Assembly (NCBI GenBank): GCA_905182865.1
Contig: CAJJCY010000001.1
Coordinates: 1-64,000, forward strand
Origin: an uncultured SAR324 cluster bacterium
Lineage (GTDB): Bacteria > SAR324 > NAC60-12
Length of the DNA stretch: 64,000 bases
Reading direction: 5' to 3'
Under the pieces are notes generated by a model. That model was not told the origin of the DNA. It did not search any database and saw only the letters and a program-made list of their open reading frames with translations. Position numbers and translations under genes: made by a program. Positions 24,377 to 32,822 of this stretch are shown here, piece by piece (the first letter of the stretch is position 1; every line of letters starts with the position of its first letter).

Positions 24377-26326
24377 ATGTCAAATACAGCTAACTTAATA
24401 GATAATTCAAGACCGCTTGACCTGATCTGCATGGGTCGTGTTGCTGTTGATTTTTATGCAGAACAGGTACACAGTTCACTGGAGGACGCGCAAAGTTTTC
24501 GCAAATATTTGGGTGGATGTGCTGGAAATACTGCTGTCGGCACGGCCCGTTTGGGACTGAAATCAGCTATGTTTTCCTGCATCGGAACCGACGATATGGG
24601 TGTTTATTTACGAAATACACTGGAAAAAGAAGGCGTCGATACTTCGCTTTTGCGAAACACTCCGGAACATTTAACAGCACTTGTTTTGCTCGGTGTGAAT
24701 CCTCCGGAGCGTTTCCCCTTGATCTTTTATCGGGAAAATTGCGCAGACATGCAGATTCTTCCCAGCGATGCAAATCCGGAAATTTTCAAAAACGCCAAAG
24801 CCTTGTTGATTACTGGAACCGGACTGTCCACACCATCGATGCGGGAGGCCACTCGGCAAGCCGTGAAGGTAGCTAAAGAATCCGGATGTGCTGTAATTAT
24901 GGACATTGATTATCGTCCGGTTTTGTGGGGCTTGACAGATGCGGGAGACGGAGAAACGCGTTTTGTCGCTTCCGAAAAGGTCACACGGGAGATCCAGCCC
25001 TTTCTTGCAGAACTCGATTTGATAGTCGGTACCGAAGAAGAAGTACAGATTTGCGCAGGTAAATCTGTCGCGGACAGTGCTGAAACGCTGGAGAGTTGTT
25101 TGTCCGCCATTCGGCAGCAATCGTCGGCAACCGTCGTGCTCAAACGAGGTGCGGACGGTTGCGAAGTTTATTCTCCGGATTCAGCTAAACCGGTTTCCGC
25201 TCGTTCCTTTAAAATTGAGGTGCTGAATGTCCTCGGTGCGGGTGATGCTTTTATGAGTGGTTTTTTGCGTGGATGGCTCCGAAATGAAACTATGGAAACC
25301 TGCGCACTTTACGGAAATGCCTGCGGGGCACTGGTGGTAACACGGCACGGATGTTCTCCGGCTGCACCTTCTTTTGCAGAAATTGAACATCTCATCCGGC
25401 ACTTCGATGATGCTCCAAATTTGGCGCTGCAGCCACACCAGACGTTCTGGCCAAAAATGCAGCAACTGCACCTGAGAACAGAATTAGGACATCCGCAAAA
25501 AGAAGAATTGTTGATTTTGGCTTTTGATCATCGTACTCAATTTGAAGACAGTTGCTGCGAAAATGATTTGCCGTTGGATTTGATTCCAACATTTAAAGAA
25601 GAAGTTTATAAAGGTTTTCAAAAAGTCCAAGAATCTACCAAAAATAAAGGGCTCGCCATTTTAATTGATCCGGAATTTGGTCAAACCATCCTTAATAATT
25701 CTGCCGATGCAAATTACGTTATCGGTGTACCAATTGAAAAAGCTGGAGCATTTCCACTGAGTTGGTTAAAGGATGGTTCACTTTATCTACAACTCCTGGA
25801 ACGACCGGCAGGTTGGTTTGTGAAGGTTTTGTGGCATTTTCATACACAAATGAGTACGGAAGAAAAAAAGGTACAACTCAGTCAACTCCGAAAATTAAAC
25901 GAAGTCTGCACAGCACTCAAACGCAAACTGATGATCGAATTGATTATTCCGGAAGATTTTCCAGAAACCGTATCATCTTTAGGAGAAGCAATTTCTGAAG
26001 TTTATCAAGCCGGAATTTCCCCATTTTGGTGGAAAATCACCGCTCTCGACACAGAAAAAGAGTGGCAAACTATGACCGCAACTCTGGATAAATACGATCC
26101 GGATGTTGGAGTAATTATTCTTGGAAAAAATGCTCCGATCGAACAATTCAAAACATGGTTTAGCGTAGCCCGTTCAACACCGCATACTTGTGGATTCGCC
26201 ATTGGGCGCAGTATCTTCTGGGAAGCATGGGAGCAGTTTGCAGAGGGAAAAATTAACAAGCCTGAAGTATCTGAGATGATTGCAGAACGTTACCAACAGG
26301 TGATTGATATTTGGCACAACATTTAA
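24377..26326 (+). CDS. iolC: Fused 5-dehydro-2-deoxygluconokinase / DUF2090 aldolase
   Basis: A 649-residue two-domain enzyme. Residues about 13-330 are a PfkB-family kinase with YLGGCAGNTAVGTARLG (about 44-60) and the catalytic VLGAGDAFMSGFLRGW (about 284-299), where Asp is the base. Residues about 360-649 match DUF2090, with ILAFDHRTQFEDSC at its start, and probably supply the 6-phospho-5-dehydro-2-deoxygluconate aldolase (IolJ) step. The fusion covers two consecutive reactions of inositol catabolism. It lies 12 bases after the broken iolG and 10 bases before iolB. Confidence 0.9.
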   Translation: MSNTANLIDNSRPLDLICMGRVAVDFYAEQVHSSLEDAQSFRKYLGGCAGNTAVGTARLGLKSAMFSCIGTDDMGVYLRNTLEKEGVDTSLLRNTPEHLTALVLLGVNPPERFPLIFYRENCADMQILPSDANPEIFKNAKALLITGTGLSTPSMREATRQAVKVAKESGCAVIMDIDYRPVLWGLTDAGDGETRFVASEKVTREIQPFLAELDLIVGTEEEVQICAGKSVADSAETLESCLSAIRQQSSATVVLKRGADGCEVYSPDSAKPVSARSFKIEVLNVLGAGDAFMSGFLRGWLRNETMETCALYGNACGALVVTRHGCSPAAPSFAEIEHLIRHFDDAPNLALQPHQTFWPKMQQLHLRTELGHPQKEELLILAFDHRTQFEDSCCENDLPLDLIPTFKEEVYKGFQKVQESTKNKGLAILIDPEFGQTILNNSADANYVIGVPIEKAGAFPLSWLKDGSLYLQLLERPAGWFVKVLWHFHTQMSTEEKKVQLSQLRKLNEVCTALKRKLMIELIIPEDFPETVSSLGEAISEVYQAGISPFWWKITALDTEKEWQTMTATLDKYDPDVGVIILGKNAPIEQFKTWFSVARSTPHTCGFAIGRSIFWEAWEQFAEGKINKPEVSEMIAERYQQVIDIWHNI

Positions 26327-26336
26327 CTGACATATT

Positions 26337-27164
26337 ATGACTTCTTTACTTTCACGCGTACAGCCTATCAATTCTGAAGGGCGCATCCAAAATATCACTC
26401 CGGAATCTGCCGGCTGGAAATATGTGGGTTTTGATGTTTTTAAACTCAAATCCGGACAATCATTACAACAGAAAACAGGGAGCCGTGAAGCTTGTTTGGT
26501 CTTAGTCTCCGGAAGAGCCGATATAAAATCCCGTGATGAAACATGGGATAATTTGGGCGAACGTATGAACGTTTTTGCCGAAGCTGCCGGCGAAGAATGG
26601 AAACCGCCCTTCGCCGTTTATATCCCCAATGATGATAGGTTTGAAGTAGAAGCGCTTACTGATCTGGAACTGGCAGTATGCTCTGCTCCGGGGAAAGGGA
26701 ATTATCCAGCTCGTTTAATTTCTCCGGATGATATGACCTACGAAACAAGAGGAAATGGAACCAATATTCGTCACATCTGTAATATTCTTCCGGAAACGGC
26801 AAAAGCAGATAACCTGCTAGTGGTAGAAGTAATTACACCAAACGGAAGCTGGTCGAGTTACCCGCCGCACAAGCATGATTCGGACAATTTACCGGAAGAA
26901 TCATCATTGGAAGAAATATATTATTTTCATGTTGATCCGCCCCAGGGTTTTGCTTTTCAGCGTGTTTATACAGATGATGGAAGCCTGGATGAAACCATGA
27001 CGGTTCACAATCAGGATGTTGTTCAGGTCCCTCGTGGTTATCATCCAGTCGGTGCGCCACATGGATATGATCTGTATTACCTGAATGTGATGGCGGGCCC
27101 AAAACGGATTTGGAAATTTTATAATGATCCTGAACATGAGTGGATTGTCAAGAAAGGTGAATAA
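26337..27164 (+). CDS. iolB: 5-deoxy-glucuronate isomerase
   Basis: A 275-residue double-cupin enzyme of the IolB/KduI type. The second cupin shows the metal site in WSSYPPHKHDSDNLPEE and EEIYYFHVDPPQGFAFQRVY (near residues 168-208), with a further His in QVPRGYHPVGAPHGYDLYYL (about 225-244). It isomerises 5-deoxy-glucuronate to the substrate of IolC. It is the last gene of the plus-strand iol run. After its stop comes a 120-bp sequence that is repeated at 31663. Confidence 0.92.
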   Translation: MTSLLSRVQPINSEGRIQNITPESAGWKYVGFDVFKLKSGQSLQQKTGSREACLVLVSGRADIKSRDETWDNLGERMNVFAEAAGEEWKPPFAVYIPNDDRFEVEALTDLELAVCSAPGKGNYPARLISPDDMTYETRGNGTNIRHICNILPETAKADNLLVVEVITPNGSWSSYPPHKHDSDNLPEESSLEEIYYFHVDPPQGFAFQRVYTDDGSLDETMTVHNQDVVQVPRGYHPVGAPHGYDLYYLNVMAGPKRIWKFYNDPEHEWIVKKGE

Positions 27165-27262
27165 TGAAAAGCGTTGTAAACATTCTGTTAAAAAAAGAAA
27201 TGCGAACAGGATTAAAATATTAGTACTTTTAGTAAAGGAATTAAAATTATTTTAGACTTTCT

Positions 27263-27382
27263 AATAAAATATTGACAATAGTTGTATGATTGTGTGAGAC
27301 TGTTTCCTCTCGGATTTTCCTTTTGTTTAACTGGGATTTCCTTAGGATTTCTCAATGGTTAGAATTCCTTTTTTGCTTAACC
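27263..27382. repeat. 120-bp direct repeat, left copy
   Basis: About 115 of 120 bases match the copy at 31663-31782, with no gaps and an offset of exactly 4400. It contains TTGACAATAGTTGTATGATTG and GGATTTCCTTAGGATTTCTC. It flanks the 4.4-kb decayed sugar locus. Confidence 0.9.
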
Positions 27383-27406
27383 TTTATACAACGTAAAGGA
27401 CGTTCT

Positions 27407-27457
27407 ATGAAGGTCTCAACACTTTCCAAATTAGCAGTTAGACAGAAACTGTTATAA
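27407..27457 (+). pseudogene. 16-codon stub after the left repeat copy
   Basis: After the left repeat a plausible ribosome-binding site (AAAGGA, 27395-27400) precedes MKVSTLSKLAVRQKLL and a stop. The right repeat copy stands in the same relation to the AfuA-like gene, so this may be the cut-off start of a gene that once followed the left copy. It is too short to identify. Confidence 0.35.
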
Positions 27458-27516
27458 GATAAAATGTTTGATAAAGATTACATTAAACTTTATTATTTTT
27501 GTATGATTTATTTACT

Positions 27517-28705
27517 TTATCTTTCAACCAATGCCGATAAGAAACCTCCTACAAAAGAATCTCCTAAACCAACGTTTGTGACATTTGTCTCCTTCACTTG
27601 AAAAGAAGGGAGGCAGTAAACCTTGTCTCCTACTAATTTGCTGAGCGTGACAGCAAATTTTGTTTTTTCCATATCTGAAGGGAGTCCTTCAGTTTCCAAA
27701 TAGTCTGAATGAGAAAAATCATCGCCAAAACGGAAACGTGTGGTCGCCATGGTGATCCCACTTTTCAAGGATTTTGCATACTGGAATACATTTTCACCAT
27801 AGACTAAACCCCAATCCTTGGTATGAATTACTAGCGTAGGTACAGGTAGAAGTCGATGCAGTTCTTGCAAAGCAGCAAAAACATCGACAGGATCAAGCAA
27901 CATGATTTTCCTACCCAAATATTCTTGCATCTCGTCCTCATTCAAGCTGAAGATGTCTATCACTGCAATCAAGTACTCGCGAACTAGCTTGTTTAAATTC
28001 AAGTTATGGTAGCACGCATCTTCATAGAACACGACGGTCTCGGATGGTAATGATTTAATTATACTTAGGAGCTTTCCGAGTTTGTCAGACAGTAGTTCCC
28101 CGCTCTGCATAGCATTGAATCCAGAGATAAGAAATACACGTGCATCAGTGGACAAGGATTCTAATTCAGGACTTATCTCCATAGCTAACATTATCATGAT
28201 CGTTCACATAGATAATGCGGTTAGCACTTTTGGTATTGATCGAGACATTACCACCCTGAACGCAAGTTCCCTTGTTAAACTGTACTATTAGGTGTGGATA
28301 AAAACTATCTGAGTCATTGCTACAAACCCATGGGATCTCTTGTGGGATCATTTTTCGAACTAAATCGTTAATAGTTACTAGATGCAACGCAGAATTATAT
28401 CCAATCTTACGCATTGCAATTGCTGCTCTCAATGAAGTCCCACCCATGGTGATTCTTTTCTCGAAGAGGCTCGCGAAATCCAGTATGATTTCTAATGAAG
28501 TTACGAAACGCTCTCCCCCGGACTCACTTTTCAAGAATCCCAAAATTGATACAACTAAGTCACGGATACTAAAAATTTGAATATCAGTGCAAATTTCAGA
28601 GTCTCTTATTTCAAACTCAATAATTAGCCGTTCAAGAACCTGAGAGTCCCAAACAATTTCATAATCGATATTATTTCCAAGTCCTAATACGATTTGTTCG
28701 CCCAA
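27517..28705 (-). pseudogene. Sugar kinase resembling ADP-dependent PFK/glucokinase family, frameshifted
   Basis: Two overlapping minus-strand frames make one protein of about 400 residues. The N-terminal part (28705-28166) has VLGLGNNIDYEIVWD, MGGTSLRAAIAMRKIGYNSA and NRIIYVND. The C-terminal part (28197-27517) ends NVTNVGLGDSFVGGFLSALV, whose GxGD holds the catalytic Asp of ribokinase-fold kinases. Continuity requires one single-base shift near 28190. The layout recalls the ADP-dependent phosphofructokinase/glucokinase family, but a PfkB-type kinase cannot be excluded. It lies inside the 4.4-kb repeat-bounded block beside an aldolase-like gene. Confidence 0.6.
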
Positions 28706-28723
28706 AGTTTGTCTCTGATACGG

Positions 28724-29725
28724 CTAGATATCCTTTAATAATACTGGATCTGTAATCTTTAGATCATTTTCTAACGATGTCTTAGGGGATATTCCCATTT
28801 CTCTAATCTGTGAATGATACATTTTAACTGCCTCCTCTGTACTCAGTTCTCCTTGGACAACTGCGCGCATCATAGTAACGATTAGCTTAGGTACTTCTGC
28901 AAAGAGTATTTTTCTTCCAAAAAGTGCAACCCTAGCACCATATTTTTCACTCTGTCTAATTAATTCAAATGTATCACGGGTTGTTCCTATTCCACCACCA
29001 AGAACTCCAACAATAAGATTACCCGGATCATATTGACAAAGTTCCTCCATAGCCTTGGGACCGTTGAAAGGCATCTTTAGGAAAAGTGGACTGTCCTCTT
29101 TAGTAAGCCCTGCAAGGGATCTAACAATAGAATCATTCACATATCCAGGTAAATTTTCTTTATCAATGCCGATATCAATTTGTGGGTTAAATACCTCCAA
29201 AAAATAACGCAACTTTTTCCCAGAAATATTATCTAAAAAACTATGAAATTCATTTAATGAAGCAAGATCTCTTTTAAGATCATTTGAAAAGGTTATAGAA
29301 TATAGACCTAGATCAACTAATGGAACAACTTTATCAATTCTTGCAGATCGGAAATTATGCGCTGGATGAATTTTATATTTGGAACCACGTGGACCCCAAA
29401 TATCCGAAGTGTCGTTCAAACGCACTGCAGGTGTTACTGCAGAATTTTTAAAAACATCATCATTTACGAGTCTTTCCGCGCCTGAAACAGACATCAACAT
29501 TATATCGATAAGTTTGCTGCTAGTCATCTCACGCATAGCTTCCAAATGGCCAGTATATGATTTTGATCGGCTAGGATCTTCAGGTACTTGACCAAATGCT
29601 GTTATCCCACCCCCCATATCACCATCCTTAGCATCAGCAATGATGAAATCAGAAGGTTTATAATTTCCTTGGACAGTTTTTTTCAGTTTTATATCTAGGC
29701 TTTTTTCCATTGTATTTACTTTCAT
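28724..29725 (-). CDS. TIM-barrel aldolase-like protein
   Basis: A 333-residue protein that I assign, with caution, to the class I aldolase/DeoC-LacD fold. It has ADAKDGDMGGGITAFGQVPE near residues 31-50, VDIMLMSVSGAERL-like text near 75-88, VTPAVRLNDTSDIW (about 97-110) and LYSITFSNDLKRD (about 141-153). FLKMPFNGPKAMEELCQYDP (about 213-232) supplies a Lys at the expected barrel strand, and LIVGVLGGGIGTT a phosphate-loop-like segment. It appears intact. Beside a sugar kinase and sugar permeases it probably cleaves a sugar phosphate; the substrate is unknown. Confidence 0.55.
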   Translation of the reverse strand: MKVNTMEKSLDIKLKKTVQGNYKPSDFIIADAKDGDMGGGITAFGQVPEDPSRSKSYTGHLEAMREMTSSKLIDIMLMSVSGAERLVNDDVFKNSAVTPAVRLNDTSDIWGPRGSKYKIHPAHNFRSARIDKVVPLVDLGLYSITFSNDLKRDLASLNEFHSFLDNISGKKLRYFLEVFNPQIDIGIDKENLPGYVNDSIVRSLAGLTKEDSPLFLKMPFNGPKAMEELCQYDPGNLIVGVLGGGIGTTRDTFELIRQSEKYGARVALFGRKILFAEVPKLIVTMMRAVVQGELSTEEAVKMYHSQIREMGISPKTSLENDLKITDPVLLKDI

Positions 29726-30060
29726 TGAATGTTGTAGGAATTGGTTATAACTTAGGGAACGTTATTGTTCCTTCTCTCCGAACTGAGACGCCTTCCGTCC
29801 ATTTTGACAGCAGAGCGTTCAGAAACTGCATTCCCAAGGAAACCGTGGGAATGATTTTTCATACTGTTTTTAATCATTTCATTTATTACTTTACATAATT
29901 TAAAATAAGTATTGAGAGGTGAGAGAGATTATTATATTAATTCAATCTATTAATAATAACCAAAAGATCAATATATTGGATTTTAGTTAATATTCATAAT
30001 AAAAAATTATAGATTGTTGTCTTAGATAGTCTTTCGTATATCAGGTAATTTGGTATCTCA
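29726..30060. other. Intergenic region with a hairpin
   Basis: A perfect 8-bp stem, CATTCCCA (29829-29836) and TGGGAATG (29846-29853), with a nine-base loop stands about 100 bases upstream of the aldolase-like gene. On the plus strand it is followed by ATTTTTC. It could be a terminator or attenuator. The rest is AT-rich and no gene is visible. Confidence 0.4.
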
Positions 30061-30778
30061 TCAATTTTTAACTGAACCGGCAGTCAAACCTTCGAGGAAA
30101 TACCGCTGGGCCACCATGTACATGATAAGAACAGGAAACGTACCCAGTATGCTCATCGCCATCATCTCATTCCATTCGTAAGCGTGTTGTCCCATCAAGA
30201 GCTGGATGCCGATGGGTACAGTTACGCATCTCCGTTGACTTGGTGAGAGTTAGAGCAAAAAGGAGTTCATTCCAAGAGAGGCTAGAATGTATAGACGCCG
30301 GTTGCGACAATGCCTGGAATCGAGTCTGGTACAAGCACACGCCAGAGAGCAGTAAAGCTTGAACCTCCGTCAATTATTACTGCTTCGTCTAGTTCTTTAG
30401 GCAAGGTATTGAAGTACCCAGTCATCTCCGAAATAAGGAATCAGGAGGGAGATCGGCGGAACTGTCTGCGTACTGATGATGAAAAGATTCAACGGTTTCT
30501 TCAGCTTGTAAGAATGTCGGCTAAATGAGAAGTGTGACCACTGTAGTTACAAGATAGCTGTTAAGAAAGAACCGGACTTTCATCGGACTGCCGAAGATAC
30601 TATGATACGCCTTCAGAGTGTATTCCTTTGGAAATAATTCAGGTGGTAAAGAAAAAATTTCTCTGTTGGATTTCAGGGAACTAAAGAACATCCATACGAC
30701 AGGGAACCACGCATATACAAGGCCAATTGCCAGCCCTATATAGGTCGCGATGTTAAGAATGCTAAATGGTTTTGCCAT
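30061..30778 (-). pseudogene. MalG-type carbohydrate ABC permease, frameshifted
   Basis: The start (30778-30521) is open and encodes a first membrane helix with VYAWFPVVWMFFSSLKSNRE and LKAYHSIFG, typical of the inner-membrane sugar permease MalG type. The C-terminal part follows in other frames: WNELLFALTLT (about 30270), then MGQHAYEWNEMMAMSILGTF and a YMVAQRYFLEGLTAGSVKN-like end at the stop, 30061-30063. The central EAA-loop region is disordered by several indels. It overlaps the end of the MalF-like gene upstream. No binding protein or ATPase gene is present in the block. Confidence 0.65.
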
Positions 30779-31640
30779 ACTTTAATCTCCTAGACTTCTG
30801 ATATTTGATGTAGAAGTGCGTTACTCTCATGGATAGGAACAGCATGATCACAGCGCTCGCGGATGCTAGAGAAAACTTGTAACTACTGAAAGGCTAGTTT
30901 ATATGTAAAGGTGCTCAGCATCTCGGTAGCATGGATAGGGCCTCCACCTGTAGTCATCCAGACGAGAGGGAACACCTGCATAGTCCATATGAAGTCAAGC
31001 ATGGCGATACTAATTATGATTTTATTAATATTAATAATAGAAAAGAAACTGTTATTTTTTTGAAATTCATTTGAACCGTCAATGCTTGCAGCCTCATATA
31101 ATTCTGTGGACACTCCTTGAAGGCCTGCAAGCAGGCTGACCATATATAATGGATACCCAGCCCAAATATTTACGAAAGTGAGAGCATGAATTGCAGTTGC
31201 CTAGGATGAGAACTACTCTATATAACTATCAGTTATTCCAAAATCCATCAATAGATAGTTTGTCACGCCACTCGGGTCCAAAAGTAAACGCCAAATGATG
31301 GCGATGATTACTGCGGTGTACACCCACGGCATTATATAGAAAACTCTTAAGATAAGTTTGATTGTAGAATTTACTACTTTGGAATTTAACAGCAAAGTAA
31401 ATGTCATTTCAATTAGGAGATGAAAGATCACGCTCATGAACTTTAAATATAGAGTGTTTTCTACGGATACTCCAGAATGTTGCATTTGAAAATAATATTT
31501 CATAATTCTGAAGTCCCACAAAGGTAGAATATTTGTTCAATTGCTAAACCAACTGCATATGAAACTACAATCATTGGGAAAAGCTTTAGTAAGCCCCATG
31601 AAGAGTTATTGTAGCGTCCATGTAAAGGTGTAAAGTCAAT
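30765..31640 (-). pseudogene. MalF-type carbohydrate ABC permease, frameshifted and 5'-truncated
   Basis: At least three frames are needed. LLKLFPMIVVSYAVGLAIEQ (about 31600-31540) comes first, then MWDFRIMKYYFQMQHSGVSV through a TLLLNSKVVN helix to IMPWVYTAVIIAIIWRLLLD (31521-31213). The third is the EAA-like LYEAASIDGSNEFQ and TFTYKLAF (31143-30883). After one more shift comes a tail ending FLSMRVTHFYIKYQKSRRLK just before the MalG start. The 5' end approaches the right 120-bp repeat at 31663 without a credible start codon, so the block boundary seems to have removed it. Confidence 0.6.
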
Positions 31641-31662
31641 GCCACGCTTGGATAAAGTACGA

Positions 31663-31782
31663 AATAAAATATTGACAATAATTGTATGATTGTGTGAGAC
31701 TGTTTGCTCTTGGATTTTCCTTTTGTTTAACTGGGATTTCCTTAGGATTTCTTAATGGTGAGAATTCCTTTTTTGCTTAACC
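31663..31782. repeat. 120-bp direct repeat, right copy
   Basis: Matches 27263-27382 at about 115 of 120 bases without gaps. It includes TTGACAATAATTGTATGATT and ends 19 bases before the ATG at 31801, so it probably contains the promoter or leader of the AfuABC-type operon. Confidence 0.9.
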
Positions 31783-31814
31783 CTTTTCAAAGGAGTTAAT
31801 ATGAGAATATTAGA

Positions 31815-32822
31815 ATGACACTGTTGTCTTTGCTGTTATTGATGATTGCATTGCCTTTGTACGCCCAGGGACGACTTACTTACTATTGCAGTACGGATAT
31901 ACCTTGGTGCGAGCTTATGAAAAAAGAGTTTGAGAAGCGCACCGGCATCCGTGTGAGCATGACTCGCGCGAGTTCCGGGGAAACCCTGACTAAGATTCGG
32001 GCGGAGAAATCGAATCCCAAGGGTGATGTCTGGTGGGGGGGGACAGGAGATCCGCACCTGCAGGCGGCAGAGGAAGGTTTGACACAAGCATACAACTCCC
32101 CTAAATTGGGTGAGTTGCACGACTGGGCCAAGACTCCGCACCAAGCCACGGGCGGTAAAACCGTGGGCATTTATTTGGGTGCTTTGGGTTTTGGATACAA
32201 CCGTGAACTCCTCGCTAAAAAAAGCTTGCCGGTGCCAAAGTGCTGGAACGATTTGCTGCATTCGGCCTACAAGGACGAGATCATGATGGCCTACCCCAGC
32301 ACTTCCGGAACGGCCTACACAACTCTGGCTTCAATGGTACAACTCTTTGGAGAGGATAGCGGTTTCAACTACATGAAGGGGTTGCACCGTAATATTAGCC
32401 AGTATACCAAGTCCGGATCAGCAGGGATCAAAGCTGCTGCCCGTGGAGAGATAACAGTCGGCATCGTTTTTGTACATGGCGCAGTGAAACAGGCGGTAAA
32501 GGGCTTCCCTATCGAAGCGGTTTCGCCGTGCGAGGGGACGGGCTACGAAATAGGCTCTGCGAGCATCATCAAAGGTGCCCGCAATCTGGAAAACGCCAAG
32601 AAATTTATTGATTTCGCTCTTACTGCTGACGTGCAGAGCAGGTCGGCAGAGGTGAAGTCATACCAGGTGCCTTCCAATAAGAATGCCATCAGTGCTCCGG
32701 AAGCTCCGGATGTCAGCAGCATCAAGCTGATTGACTACAATCATGCTTTGTATGGTTCTAAAGCTGAGCGGACCCGTTTGCTGAAGAAGTGGGACACTGA
32801 TGTCAAAGTGTTACCCAGGTGA
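31815..32822 (+). CDS. ABC transporter substrate-binding protein (AfuA / Fe3+-type family)
   Basis: A 335-residue periplasmic binding protein. A signal peptide (TLLSLLLLMIALPLYAQG, residues 2-19) is followed by RLTYYCSTDIPWCELMKKEF and GDVWWGGTGDPHLQAAEEGL. These blocks are close to AfuA-like proteins, which are annotated as iron(III) binding; the studied Actinobacillus AfuA binds hexose phosphates. Ligand is therefore open. AAGGAG (31790-31795) is well spaced for the ATG at 31801, but that frame stops after five codons. One inserted base would join it to this gene, so the true start may be 31801. It overlaps the permease gene by GTGA. Confidence 0.8.
   Translation: MTLLSLLLLMIALPLYAQGRLTYYCSTDIPWCELMKKEFEKRTGIRVSMTRASSGETLTKIRAEKSNPKGDVWWGGTGDPHLQAAEEGLTQAYNSPKLGELHDWAKTPHQATGGKTVGIYLGALGFGYNRELLAKKSLPVPKCWNDLLHSAYKDEIMMAYPSTSGTAYTTLASMVQLFGEDSGFNYMKGLHRNISQYTKSGSAGIKAAARGEITVGIVFVHGAVKQAVKGFPIEAVSPCEGTGYEIGSASIIKGARNLENAKKFIDFALTADVQSRSAEVKSYQVPSNKNAISAPEAPDVSSIKLIDYNHALYGSKAERTRLLKKWDTDVKVLPR

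Noticed and set aside
24567..25592. Several minus-strand ORFs inside iolC
   Set aside because: They are antisense shadows of the PfkB/DUF2090 gene with no homology or ribosome-binding site.
29829..29853. Hairpin as a confirmed terminator
   Set aside because: Its T-tract is on the plus strand while all neighbouring genes are on the minus strand, so I list it only as a structure.
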